A DNA stretch of 64,000 bases, from positions 124,001 to 188,000 of the forward strand of contig NZ_JACHJJ010000010.1 of NCBI RefSeq assembly GCF_014203605.1, written 5' to 3'. Under the pieces are notes generated by a model. It was not told the DNA's origin. It saw only the letters and a list, made by a program, of their open reading frames with translations, and ran no database searches. Shown here one piece after another: positions 24,400 to 32,370 of the stretch (positions are counted from its first letter, which is position 1; every line of letters begins with the position of its first letter). The DNA is from Thiemannella venezuelensis. Lineage in GTDB: Bacteria; Actinomycetota; Actinomycetes; Streptosporangiales; Streptosporangiaceae. A program made the translations under genes and the position numbers.

Positions 24400-24618
24400 T
24401 CAGTTCTCGATGATGCCGAGGACGGCGAGGTCGAGGAGGTCGTTCAGGACCTCGTTGTGGTTGCTGTCGTCGATGAAGACGTAGCCGCCGCCGTGACCGC
24501 CGTAACCGTGACCGCCGTGACCGCCGTGGTCCCGGTCGCAGCCCGCGGCGGCGGGACCTGCGAAGACCAGGCCCGCGAAGCCTGCGATGGCCGCACCGGC
24601 CAGAATGCGCCGAATCAT
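24400..24618 (-). CDS. Small secreted protein B (paralog of A)
   Basis: 72-residue predicted exported peptide, clearly duplicated from or into gene A. The signal peptide MIRRILAGAAIAGFAGLVFA differs at only two of 20 positions. The C-terminus DDSNHNEVLNDLLDLAVLGI matches almost exactly. The central segment has diverged to a Gly/His repeat (HGGHGGHGYGGHGGG) with one Cys, which could bind metal such as Ni, Zn or Cu (inference). GGAGGAAAA precedes the ATG, as in gene A. Confidence 0.72.
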   Translation of the reverse strand: MIRRILAGAAIAGFAGLVFAGPAAAGCDRDHGGHGGHGYGGHGGGYVFIDDSNHNEVLNDLLDLAVLGIIEN

Positions 24619-24828
24619 GAGTTTTCCTCCATGGAAACAGAGAATCATCTATGACGTTCGTGACCGACCGTGTTCGGTCGGTCTCTCGTCGTCACAAATG
24701 CTCTCATCTGCCTGAGACGGCGTTCCAGGAGACTTCCGCCGCATTCGGCCAAAGGCTGGTGATGTTTTCTTAGCGGGTGTCGGTGTTTCACCCACTCCTC
24801 CGGCCGTGTCGACCGGTCGCGCGGGGAC

Positions 24829-25860
24829 TCAGGTCTCCCGCTCCGGACGGTAGTCGGCCTCGGCCATGCCGAAGGTCCACGCCACCCCGGCGCGGGCGGT
24901 GCGGGTGCCGGGCGGGACGCGCAGCCAGTACTTCCGGAAGCCGCCGTCGGGCTCGGCGGTGGAGTTGACCACCTCGACCATCACCACCGGCTCGTCGCCG
25001 GGCAGGTCGATCCGCCAGAGCACGCCCATCTCGTCCCGGTGCAGCGGGGTCGCGCCGGACTCGGCGAGATAGCGGTCGTAGCCGAAGTGCTCCAGCATGA
25101 CCCGGCGCAGCTCGGCGTTGTCCTCGGCGCGGATGCGCTCCGGGGTCAGCGTGGCCATGGAGGCGGCGAAGTCGGCGGGGACCGGCATGCCGCCCCAGGC
25201 GTGCACCGCGAAGCCGTCGGGGAAGAGCAGGGCCGGGCCGCCGGCGCGGTGCAGGCGCCCCAGCTCGTCGCGGTGCAGCTCGGCGGGGCGCTCGCAGACG
25301 ATGGCGACGTGCTCGAACGGCCACCACCAGCCCGCCGACCGGGCCACCCGGACCAGGCCCTCCACCTCCGGCCTGTCCAGCGCCTCGAACAGCGCCAGCC
25401 ACGGCGCGTCCTGCTGGCCCAGCACGGCGTCCAGTGTCGAGGCGCGCAGCGCCGCCCCGGCGGCCTCCGACTCCTCGGTCGCGGCGATGCCCTGACGGAC
25501 CCGGGTGACCAGGGCGTTCACCGGATCCCAGAGCCGCCCACCGGTCAGCGACCAGGCCACAGGCCAGTCGACCGGGCCCAGCGAGGCGTGAACCTCGGCC
25601 CTGGCCAGCTCCCACGGCCGGGTGCGCACCCGCTCGCGCACCGACCTCCCGGCGCCCAGCGTGGTGATCGCCCGGGCGCCCGCGGCGGGCGAGTCGACCC
25701 AGATGATCTTCTCCGGCTCGGCCAGTCCGGCGGCCCGGTAGGCGAGCCGCACTCCCGCCTCGGCTCCTGGACGGTCGGCGGGACCGGTCTGGAAGGCCAC
25801 GCCTTCCCAGCGCAGCGCCGCCTCGGTCAGCACGTCGGCGAGTTCCATCGTGACGGTCAT
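24829..25860 (-). CDS. DUF6745-type protein of unknown function
   Basis: 343-residue protein that I recognise as DUF6745-like. WWWPFEHVAIVCERP (near 177-191), ELHRDELGRLHRAGGPAL and FPDGFAVHAWGGMPVP form the diagnostic core with paired HRDE/LHR motifs. A C-terminal GVLWRIDLPGDEPVVMVEV domain follows. No signal peptide or enzyme motif is evident. It is followed upstream (same strand) by a small protein often found with it. No function is known to me. The sequence between 24619 and 24828 holds only the AT-rich promoter region of small gene B. Confidence 0.7.
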   Translation of the reverse strand: MTVTMELADVLTEAALRWEGVAFQTGPADRPGAEAGVRLAYRAAGLAEPEKIIWVDSPAAGARAITTLGAGRSVRERVRTRPWELARAEVHASLGPVDWPVAWSLTGGRLWDPVNALVTRVRQGIAATEESEAAGAALRASTLDAVLGQQDAPWLALFEALDRPEVEGLVRVARSAGWWWPFEHVAIVCERPAELHRDELGRLHRAGGPALLFPDGFAVHAWGGMPVPADFAASMATLTPERIRAEDNAELRRVMLEHFGYDRYLAESGATPLHRDEMGVLWRIDLPGDEPVVMVEVVNSTAEPDGGFRKYWLRVPPGTRTARAGVAWTFGMAEADYRPERET

Positions 25861-25912
25861 TCGTGACAGCTCCTGTCGTCGGGGGGATCGGGTGAGACGG
25901 TCCGCCGGGACC

Positions 25913-26239
25913 TCAGTCGGCGACGACGCGGAAGGCGCCGGGGACGTACTCCCGCTGGCGCTGCACGCGGTACCAGCCCTTGGGGAGGGAGATCGCGGCG
26001 TGCTCCTCGTGGACCACCCGCCCGCCGGAGGGGACGTGCAGGAAGTCGGGGTCCATCGGGCGCGGGGAGCGGACCAGGGCGCCGGGGCCGACCACGGCGT
26101 GGGCGTGGCCGGTGGCCTCGCCCAGAGCCAGCACCAGGCGGCCGCGGACGTCGCGCGGTGCGGAGGGGGAGGACCGGACCGCGGGCGGCACGGCCTCTTC
26201 GGGAACGGGCACGATCAGGATGTCACCCTGGCGGTACAT
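25913..26239 (-). CDS. Small conserved partner of the DUF6745 gene
   Basis: 108-residue protein with a conserved pattern: MYRQGDILIVPVP at the start, LALGEATGHAHAV in the middle, and VVHEEHAAISLPKGWYRVQRQREY near the end. The histidines in GHAH and HEEHA suggest a small beta-barrel or cupin-like fold, but no function is known to me. It lies 52 nt upstream of the DUF6745 gene on the same strand, so the two are probably one transcript. Confidence 0.65.
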   Translation of the reverse strand: MYRQGDILIVPVPEEAVPPAVRSSPSAPRDVRGRLVLALGEATGHAHAVVGPGALVRSPRPMDPDFLHVPSGGRVVHEEHAAISLPKGWYRVQRQREYVPGAFRVVAD

Positions 26240-26275
26240 GCGTCGCTGCTCCTCGGATCGGGGGTTGATCGGAAA

Positions 26276-26458
26276 CTATCCCCCGCCACCGACATTTCCG
26301 GGTCCCCCGGCCGGGGGCTGCGCCGTCCGGGCCAGGGGCAGAGTGACCATGAAGTGCGAGACCACGGCGACGAGGTGGTCGCGGAGCGCGTCGGCCTGCC
26401 GCAGCTCCCGGTTGTGCGCGGACAGTTCGTCGGCGCGGCGGAACCGGGCCGCGGCCAT
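26276..26458 (-). pseudogene. Probable relic of a histidine kinase dimerisation region
   Basis: A 60-codon frame containing ADELSAHNRELRQADAL, then RDHLVAVVSH. It strongly resembles the coiled-coil plus H-box of sensor kinases (usual form VSHELRTPL), but after VVSH the sequence goes off as FMVTLPLAR and stops. No ATPase domain follows and no sensor precedes. It is best read as a decayed fragment. The rest of 26240-26576 shows nothing else. Confidence 0.4.
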
Positions 26459-26576
26459 CCGCCCCCGGCGTTCGGCGGGGGCGGGCGCGGCGGTCAGGCG
26501 AGCCGGCTCTCCTCGATCCTCCGGGTTCCCGCGGCCTCGGTCCTCCGCTTCGGGAGGCGCGGTCCGCGCGGCGGTT

Positions 26577-27170
26577 TCAGGCGCCCAGGGCGCGGAGCAC
26601 GAACCCGCAGACGGTCTCCTCGGCCTGCTCCACCGTCACCGTGCCGCCGAGCAGGGGCAGCCGCTCGGCGCCGATGACGGCCATGATGATCCGCGCGGTG
26701 GCCGGCACGTCGGGGGCCCGGAAGGCGCCGGCCTCCACGCCGCTGTCGATGATGCCGGTCAGGATGGCCTGCATCGGCGCGACGTGCTCGGCCAGGCGCT
26801 GGTAGGCGTCGGGGCCGAGGGCCGCCGAGAGGTCGGCGGGACCGGGGTGCGGGTGGGCGAGCAGCCCGGCGAGCTGGAGCCGGACGAACGCCCGCAGCCG
26901 CTCGGCGGGGGAGGCGTCCTCCGGCAGCTCGCGCTCGTAGGACTCGATGAAGTAGTGCGTCACCCGCTCGGTGAAGGCCAGCAGCAGCGCGGCCTTGTCG
27001 GGGAAGTAGTTGTACAGGACGGTCCGGGTGATGCCCGCCTCGTTCGCCACGTCGGTCATGGAGATGGAGTCGATGCCCTGGTGCCGGGAGAGACGGGAGA
27101 CCGCCTGCAGGATGCGGTCCTGCGTCTGGGCGCGGTGCTCGCCGATCGTCGCGGCTGAGATGCGGGGCAT
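26577..27170 (-). CDS. TetR family transcriptional regulator
   Basis: 197-residue TetR-type repressor. The N-terminal HTH is MTDVANEAGITRTVLYNYFPDKAAL (about residues 37-61), followed by a helical C-terminal domain ending ETVCGFVLRALGA. The ATG at 27170 gives the usual short N-terminal arm (MPRISAATIGEHRAQTQ). It is divergent from the winged-helix gene at 27327. No clear operator was picked out in the gap. Target and ligand unknown. Confidence 0.87.
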   Translation of the reverse strand: MPRISAATIGEHRAQTQDRILQAVSRLSRHQGIDSISMTDVANEAGITRTVLYNYFPDKAALLLAFTERVTHYFIESYERELPEDASPAERLRAFVRLQLAGLLAHPHPGPADLSAALGPDAYQRLAEHVAPMQAILTGIIDSGVEAGAFRAPDVPATARIIMAVIGAERLPLLGGTVTVEQAEETVCGFVLRALGA

Positions 27171-27326
27171 GGTCCCATGGTGGCACAGGTACGGCGGCAC
27201 CGGCCCGCGGCTCTGATCCGATCATGATTGCGGGTGCCGTATCCCTGCGCCGGGTGGCACTGTTGTCCTCGATGACGGCGGATGCCCTCGACGACGGCGG
27301 GATCCACCGGGACGCGGAGGAGACAC

Positions 27327-28430
27327 ATGACGACTCTCGGCTCCAGGGCGCTCAACCGCGCCACCCTGGACAGGCAGCTGCTGCTGCGCCGTTCGGAGCT
27401 GACGGTTGCGCAGGCGCTGGAGCACCTGGTCGGGCTCCAGGCGCAGACCCCGCACACGTGGTACCTCGGTCTGTGGTCCCGGCTCGCGGACTACCGGCCG
27501 GAGGGTACGGCACAGCTGCTGCGCGAGCGGGGCGCGGTGCGCATGGCCCTGATGCGCTCGACCATCCACCTGGTGACCCCGGACGACTGCCTGTGGCTGC
27601 GGCCCCTGGTGGACCCGGTCATCGAGCGCATGACGATGGGCAACTTCCGGCGCGGTCTGGCGGGGCTGGACCTCGCGGAGCTGGTGGCGGCCGGCCGTGG
27701 GCTGCTCGCCGACGGACCGCTGACCTTCAGCGCGCTGGGCCGCGCCCTGGCCGAGCGGTGGCCGGAGAACGATCCCGCCTCGATGGCCCAGGCGATCCGC
27801 GCGTACGTGCCGCTGGTGCAGGTGCCGCCGCGCGGGGTGTGGGGCGAGAGCGGACCGGCCGCCCACCAGGCGGTCGAGACGTGGCTCGGGCGGCCGGTGG
27901 ACGCCGCCGCCTCGCTGGAGCGACTGGTCCTGCGCTACCTGGCCGCGTTCGGCCCGGCGACCGTCCGCGACGTGCAGCACTGGTGCGGGCTGACCCGGCT
28001 CGCCGAGATCGTCGAGAGGCTCCGGCCGCAGCTGGCGGTCTTCCGCGACGAGCAGGGCCGTGAGCTGTTCGACCTGCCGGACGCGCCGCGCCCCGACCCG
28101 GACACGCCCGCGCCGGTGCGGTTCGTCTACGACTACGACAACGTGCTGCGCTCGCACGCCGACCTGAGCCGGCTGGTCACCGTGAACGTCGCCGCCCAGG
28201 GGTTCGGCATGACCGGGGAGGAGCCGTGCATGGTCCTGGTGGACGGCCTCGTCGCCGCGACCTGGAGGACCGTCGTGAAACGGGGGACGGCGACGCTGAC
28301 GGTACGCCCGTTCCGGAAGCTGACCGGTGCCGAGGAGGAGGCGGTGAGTGCCGAGGGCGCCGCGATGCTGGCCTTCACGGCGGCCAAGGCGAAGGTCTGC
28401 GACATCGTGTTCGCGCCGCCGCAGGGATGA
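27327..28430 (+). CDS. AlkZ/YcaQ-like winged-helix DNA-binding protein
   Basis: 367-residue protein of the HTH_42 (AlkZ-like) superfamily, whose members include DNA glycosylases that unhook interstrand crosslinks or bulky alkyl lesions. LVGLQAQTPHTWYLGLWSRL near residue 35 contains the Q-x-Q motif used as the catalytic element in AlkZ and YcaQ. MRSTIHLVTPDDCLWLRPL and the later VRDVQHWCGLTRLAEIVERL winged-helix region support the family. GGAGGAG precedes the ATG. Actinomycetes carry many copies, some tied to resistance against a genotoxic metabolite. No such cluster is visible here. Confidence 0.82.
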   Translation: MTTLGSRALNRATLDRQLLLRRSELTVAQALEHLVGLQAQTPHTWYLGLWSRLADYRPEGTAQLLRERGAVRMALMRSTIHLVTPDDCLWLRPLVDPVIERMTMGNFRRGLAGLDLAELVAAGRGLLADGPLTFSALGRALAERWPENDPASMAQAIRAYVPLVQVPPRGVWGESGPAAHQAVETWLGRPVDAAASLERLVLRYLAAFGPATVRDVQHWCGLTRLAEIVERLRPQLAVFRDEQGRELFDLPDAPRPDPDTPAPVRFVYDYDNVLRSHADLSRLVTVNVAAQGFGMTGEEPCMVLVDGLVAATWRTVVKRGTATLTVRPFRKLTGAEEEAVSAEGAAMLAFTAAKAKVCDIVFAPPQG

Positions 28431-28452
28431 CGCCGAAGGCGTGACGCGGGCG

Positions 28453-28535
28453 GCCGTGACTGTGCCGCCGGAGTGCGGCACCGCCGTGACTGTGCCGCCG
28501 GAGTGCGGCACCGCCGCGACTGCGCCGCCGGAAGA
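28453..28535. repeat. 30-bp tandem repeat with internal hairpins
   Basis: Two identical 30-bp units (28453-28482, 28483-28512) and a degenerate third lie between two convergent genes. Each unit contains GTGCCGC and its complement around a 6-nt loop, so the array forms tandem hairpins and may act as a bidirectional terminator. Confidence 0.75.
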
Positions 28536-28556
28536 GGTGCGGTCGCGGCCGGCGGG

Positions 28557-29210
28557 TCAGGCGGCGACCTCGGCCCGCGCCACCCGGCCCAGCTCGGTCA
28601 GGACCTCGGTGTTGAGCTGGTAGGCGAGCTTGGTCTCGCGGATGATGCGCTGCTTCTCGGCCTCGTCGACGGGCAGGGCGTCCAGCCGGGCGCGGTACTC
28701 GTTCTTGAACCGGGGGAGGCTGCCGACGGCGTCGAAGCGGTAGAAGTCGACGCCCCCGCCCGTCCCGTAGCCGTAGATCTTCTCCAGCTCCATCCGGATG
28801 AACTGCCCGCCGGACAGGTCGCCCATGTAGCGCGTGTAGTGGTGGGCGATGTAGCCGCCGGGCCAGGAGGAGACCTGCTCGATCCGGGCGACCAGGGTCC
28901 GGGTCGGCTTCGAGGGCTCGATCCTGCCCGCCCAGCCGGAGCCGTAGATCGCCTCCAGGTCGCGGACCAGGGCCTCCTCGCGGTAGAGCTCGGGGAAGAC
29001 GAACGGTGCGGCGACCGGGTCGCCGGCGAGGGACCGGGAGGCGCCGTCGAGGGCGACGTAGGCGAAGTAGTGCTGGGCGACCATCTCGCCGTAGGCCTCG
29101 CGGCTGAGCCGTCCGGCCATCAGCGCCTTGAGGTAGCTCTCGTCCTCTGCCGACGCGTGCTCGCCCCACGTGGAGTTCTTGAGCACTTCGGAGAACGGCG
29201 ACTCGGTCAT
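28557..29210 (-). CDS. Heme oxygenase (biliverdin-producing)
   Basis: 217-residue HO-1-type heme oxygenase. The proximal heme ligand is in WGEHA (H18), and the distal-helix signature YTRYMGDLSGGQ spans about residues 125-136 with the flexible GDLSGG glycines. The enzyme opens heme to biliverdin, Fe2+ and CO using NADPH- or ferredoxin-derived electrons, usually for iron acquisition. CGGAGTG precedes the ATG at 29210. No heme-uptake transporter or iron-box (DtxR/IdeR) site was recognised nearby. Confidence 0.93.
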   Translation of the reverse strand: MTESPFSEVLKNSTWGEHASAEDESYLKALMAGRLSREAYGEMVAQHYFAYVALDGASRSLAGDPVAAPFVFPELYREEALVRDLEAIYGSGWAGRIEPSKPTRTLVARIEQVSSWPGGYIAHHYTRYMGDLSGGQFIRMELEKIYGYGTGGGVDFYRFDAVGSLPRFKNEYRARLDALPVDEAEKQRIIRETKLAYQLNTEVLTELGRVARAEVAA

Positions 29211-29270
29211 GATCACTCCGCGACGAAGGGGTGTTTCACGACACAGTGTCACAAAGAACCGGAAGGCGCG

Positions 29271-30620
29271 TCAAGCGGATGGCGACGCCCTGTCATTTAA
29301 CCGCCTCGCCCGCGTCCACGCGAGAGCCAGCAGGACCGCGAACACCGGTACCCAGGCCAGGCGGTGCAGTAGCCACACGGGCTGGGCGGGCGGGCCGAGG
29401 AGTCCCGGGACGGCGCCGAAACGGAGCACGGCCAGAACGGCCACCGCCGCCACGGTCAGGTGCCAGAGGAAGATCGTCATCGCGGACAGGTTCACCGCCG
29501 CCACCGCCGCCCAGAGCCGGGGCCGCCGCATCAGCCGGCCCAGCGGCCCCCGCGCCAGCATCGCCAGCCCCACCTGGGCGGCCCCGAAGGCCACGGCGGC
29601 GAGCGTGGGCGGGCTGAGGTTCGACACCTTCGCCCCGGTCACGCCCACCATGCTCGCGGGATAGCCGAACGCGCCCACCAGGACCGCCGCCCCGGCCGCG
29701 CCTCCGGCCAGCAGAACCACCGCCGCCCGCCGGGAGGCGAACCCGCCGCCCGCCCAGCCCATCCCCAGCGCGTACGGCACCAGCCACCCGGCCGCCAGGT
29801 TCACCCACCCCAGCCAGGCCGGCCCGTCCAGGCCGAACCTGACCGCGTCCACCGCGAGCACCACCGCGGCCGCCGAGAGGGCCGTCACACCCGGACGCAG
29901 CCGCAGCAGCAGGGGAGTGGCGGCGGTGAGCGCGGTGAAGACCGCCAGGAACCACAGCGGCCCGAGCGCCGGTAGCGCCAGCGCCCTGATCGACGCGTAC
30001 GGCGTGCCGTGCAGCGCCAGGCCCGCCGCGATCCCCGCCCAGACCAGCACGAGCGGGAGCACCGGCCGGAGCAGCCGCCCCATCCTGGCCCGCACCCACA
30101 CCGGACCGCCCCTCCCGTCCCGCGCCGGACCGCCCGCTCCGGCCCGCAACGGCCCGCGCGCCGCCCCCAGACTCCGCGCCGCCGCGTACCCGCCCACGAA
30201 GAAGAACACCGCCAGCGTCTGCAGCACCCACGACACCGGCGTGAGCCCCGGCAGGAAGACGAGCGGGCTGGAGACCGAGAGCGTCCCGCCGGGCCCGGGC
30301 ACCCAGGCCGTGACCAGCCAGTGCCCCAGCACCACCCCGCAGATCGCCAGGGCCCGCAGCGCATCCACCCCCCGGTCCCGCCCCGCGGGCGTCATCGCCT
30401 CGACCCGCCTCGCCCATCCGGGCCCCTTCCCCCCGGCCCTGCGCCCGCCTCCGGCGCGCTCCGCGCCCGCCCGGCCCTCGCCCGGCAGCCCGGGACGCCC
30501 CGCCTCCGGCTCCGCCGTGGGGTGTCCCAGATCCGGCTCCGCCGTGGGGTGTCCCAGATCCGGCTCCGCCGTACGGTGTCCCAGATCCGGCTCCGCCGTA
30601 CGGTGTCCCAGGTCAGCCAT
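29271..30620 (-). CDS. Acyltransferase 3 family membrane protein with repeat-bearing N-terminus
   Basis: 449-residue membrane protein. Residues 1-37 are four near-perfect copies of a 9-residue repeat (DLGHRTAEP), followed by a Gly/Arg-rich linker. An acyltransferase-3 domain starts near 82 (RGVDALRALAICGVVLGHWLV) with about ten helices. The domain transfers acyl groups to sugars, lipids or antibiotics. The start at 30620 overlaps the upstream hydrolase stop by 8 nt and has GAGGTG before it; an ATG at 30398 would omit the repeats. Probably translationally coupled to the hydrolase. Confidence 0.8.
   Translation of the reverse strand: MADLGHRTAEPDLGHRTAEPDLGHPTAEPDLGHPTAEPEAGRPGLPGEGRAGAERAGGGRRAGGKGPGWARRVEAMTPAGRDRGVDALRALAICGVVLGHWLVTAWVPGPGGTLSVSSPLVFLPGLTPVSWVLQTLAVFFFVGGYAAARSLGAARGPLRAGAGGPARDGRGGPVWVRARMGRLLRPVLPLVLVWAGIAAGLALHGTPYASIRALALPALGPLWFLAVFTALTAATPLLLRLRPGVTALSAAAVVLAVDAVRFGLDGPAWLGWVNLAAGWLVPYALGMGWAGGGFASRRAAVVLLAGGAAGAAVLVGAFGYPASMVGVTGAKVSNLSPPTLAAVAFGAAQVGLAMLARGPLGRLMRRPRLWAAVAAVNLSAMTIFLWHLTVAAVAVLAVLRFGAVPGLLGPPAQPVWLLHRLAWVPVFAVLLALAWTRARRLNDRASPSA
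30508..30611. repeat. 27-bp minisatellite within the acyltransferase N-terminus
   Basis: GGTGTCCCAG recurs at exact 27-bp spacing (30521, 30548, 30575, 30602) with CCGGCTCCGCCGT between. The copies split into two types (TGGG and TACG before the core), showing stepwise duplication. Because 27 is a multiple of three, the frame is preserved. Confidence 0.9.
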
Positions 30621-31353
30621 GGGACACCTCGGACTCCCGCCCGAGGGCGATCAGGGCGAGATTGCGCAGGGACTCGCTGCCGGGCGCGAGGTAGTCGCTG
30701 TGCCCGGCCGCGCCGGTGGCGAACACGCGGGAGCCGAACCCGGGCTCCGCGGGGTCGCGGCCGAAGCCCAGCGGGCCGATCTTGATCTTGGGGATGTCGC
30801 GGGCCCAGTCCGTGCTTCCGCTCCCCGCCCAGAGCCGTACCCCGCCCAGTTCGGCGGCGGACGACACGCCGAGCCCGGGACTGCCGAACACGGCCAGGTC
30901 GTCCGCCCGGATCCCCGGCGCGGCCTTGGCGCAGACCACCGACCCGTAGCTGTGGCAGAGCAGGCTGACCCGCTTGCCGCCGAGCGTTCCGTTCACGTAG
31001 CTCCGCAGCGCCGGAGCGCCCTTCTCCGCGGCCCAGCCGGTCGCCGCCTCCAGGCTGACGGTCGCCGGGCTGTCGTACCCCAGCCAGGCCACCACCGCCA
31101 GCCGCGCCCCCGGGTCCAGCTCCCGCGCCTGGGCCAGCAGCGTCCGCGCCCCGCCTCCCGGAGTGCTGTACGGCTTGGCCCGCCCGCCGTCGAAGGTGGC
31201 GGCCGTGGTGTCGGCGCCCGGGACGATGACGGCCACGTGCTCCGCCGTGCCGAGATCACCGTAGACCTGGATGATCCGGTCGCCCTGCGGCGAGGGGACG
31301 ACCAGGTAGGTGAGCGCCGCGACGGCGGCGACGGCGAGTGAGGGGCGGAACAT
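30613..31353 (-). CDS. Secreted or anchored alpha/beta hydrolase, DUF1023-like
   Basis: 246-residue protein with an N-terminal hydrophobic signal/anchor (SLAVAAVAALTYLVVP). The hydrolase core has VIVPGADTTAATF, VVAWLGYDSP (typical of the DUF1023 hydrolase group), nucleophile elbow LCHSYGSVV, FGSPG, and a C-terminal GHSDYL likely carrying the catalytic histidine. Substrate unknown. The last codons overlap the acyltransferase start, so an extracellular hydrolase and a membrane acyltransferase are made from one message, perhaps acting on the same surface or secreted compound. Confidence 0.78.
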   Translation of the reverse strand: MFRPSLAVAAVAALTYLVVPSPQGDRIIQVYGDLGTAEHVAVIVPGADTTAATFDGGRAKPYSTPGGGARTLLAQARELDPGARLAVVAWLGYDSPATVSLEAATGWAAEKGAPALRSYVNGTLGGKRVSLLCHSYGSVVCAKAAPGIRADDLAVFGSPGLGVSSAAELGGVRLWAGSGSTDWARDIPKIKIGPLGFGRDPAEPGFGSRVFATGAAGHSDYLAPGSESLRNLALIALGRESEVSHG

Positions 31354-31522
31354 GGGGTCTCCTGTCCGTTCGGGGGGAACGGGACAGGACGCTACGAACC
31401 AAGATCGGTCGCCCGCGTCACCCTCAGGTGCTCACCTCCGCCTCCCCCCGGGGAGGGACACCGGGCACGGCACGCGGTTCACGGAGGCGCCGGCGGGTCC
31501 GGGGCGGCCGGGCGTCCGGCGG

Positions 31523-31572
31523 CCGGAACCGTCCCGGAGGACCCGGGGCGCCGCACGGGCGGACGGTTCCGG
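31523..31572 (-). terminator. Possible terminator of the response-regulator operon
   Basis: CCGGAACCGTCC and its exact complement are 26 nt apart, starting about 30 nt past the response-regulator stop at 31603. The loop is long, so this is a weaker call. Confidence 0.4.
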
Positions 31573-31602
31573 ACGGCGGGAGCACGGGCGGACCCCGGGG
31601 GC

Positions 31603-32340
31603 TCACTCGCCGGGGCGGACCAGCCCGGACTCGTAGGCGTACACGATCGCCTGGGCGCGGTCGCGCAGGTCCAGTTTGGCCAGGATCCGGCCCACGTGCG
31701 TCTTGACCGTCTGCTCCGAGAGCACCAGCTCCTCGGCGATCTCCTGGTTGGACCGGCCCCTGGCGATGAGGACCAGCACCTCGGTCTCGCGTTCGGTGAT
31801 CTCGTCCAGCCGGGCGCGCGGGCGGCTCGGCCCGACACGGGCGAACTCCGCGATGAGCCGCCTGGTCACCGAGGGCGCGAGCAGCGCCTCCCCGGACGCG
31901 ACCACCCGGACGGCCTCGGCGAGCTGCTGCGCCGAGGCGTCCTTGAGCAGGAAGCCGCTCGCCCCGGCGCGCAGCGCCTCGTAGACGTAGTCGTCGAGGT
32001 CGAACGTGGTCAGGATCAGGATCTTCGGCAGGTGCCCGCCCGGCGGGACGCCCTCGCCCGGGAACCCGTTCCCGTCCGGCGGACCGCCGCCGTCCCGCCC
32101 GCCGCAGTCCCCGCGTCCGCCGGGGGAGAGGATCTCCCTGGTGGCGGCCAGGCCGTCCATGACCGGCATGCGCACGTCCATCAGGACCACGTCCGGCCGG
32201 AGTTCGGCGGTGCGCGCGACGGCGTCCCGTCCGTCCACCGCCTCGCCCACGACCTCGATGTCCGGCTGGGCGTCCAGGAACACGGTGAACCCGGTCCTGA
32301 CCATTCCCTGGTCGTCCGCGATGAGCACCCGGATCGTCAC
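31603..32340 (-). CDS. NarL/LuxR-type response regulator
   Basis: 245-residue two-component regulator: receiver domain with acidic pair D9/D10, phospho-acceptor D55 (MDVRMP) and lysine in LLKDAS, then a LuxR HTH (ITERETEVLVLIARG, VLSEQTVKTHVGRIL). An unusual Gly/Pro-rich insert of about 35 residues (near 72-106) interrupts the receiver between alpha-3 and beta-4. It is 30 nt downstream of the sensor kinase gene on the same strand. Target genes are not evident. Confidence 0.9.
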   Translation of the reverse strand: MTIRVLIADDQGMVRTGFTVFLDAQPDIEVVGEAVDGRDAVARTAELRPDVVLMDVRMPVMDGLAATREILSPGGRGDCGGRDGGGPPDGNGFPGEGVPPGGHLPKILILTTFDLDDYVYEALRAGASGFLLKDASAQQLAEAVRVVASGEALLAPSVTRRLIAEFARVGPSRPRARLDEITERETEVLVLIARGRSNQEIAEELVLSEQTVKTHVGRILAKLDLRDRAQAIVYAYESGLVRPGE

Positions 32341-32370
32341 CGATAGCCTCCAGCGTGGGGGCCGCGGCCG

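Noticed and set aside
28453-28535. CRISPR array
   Set aside because: The repeats are directly adjacent with no unique spacers, and no cas genes are present.
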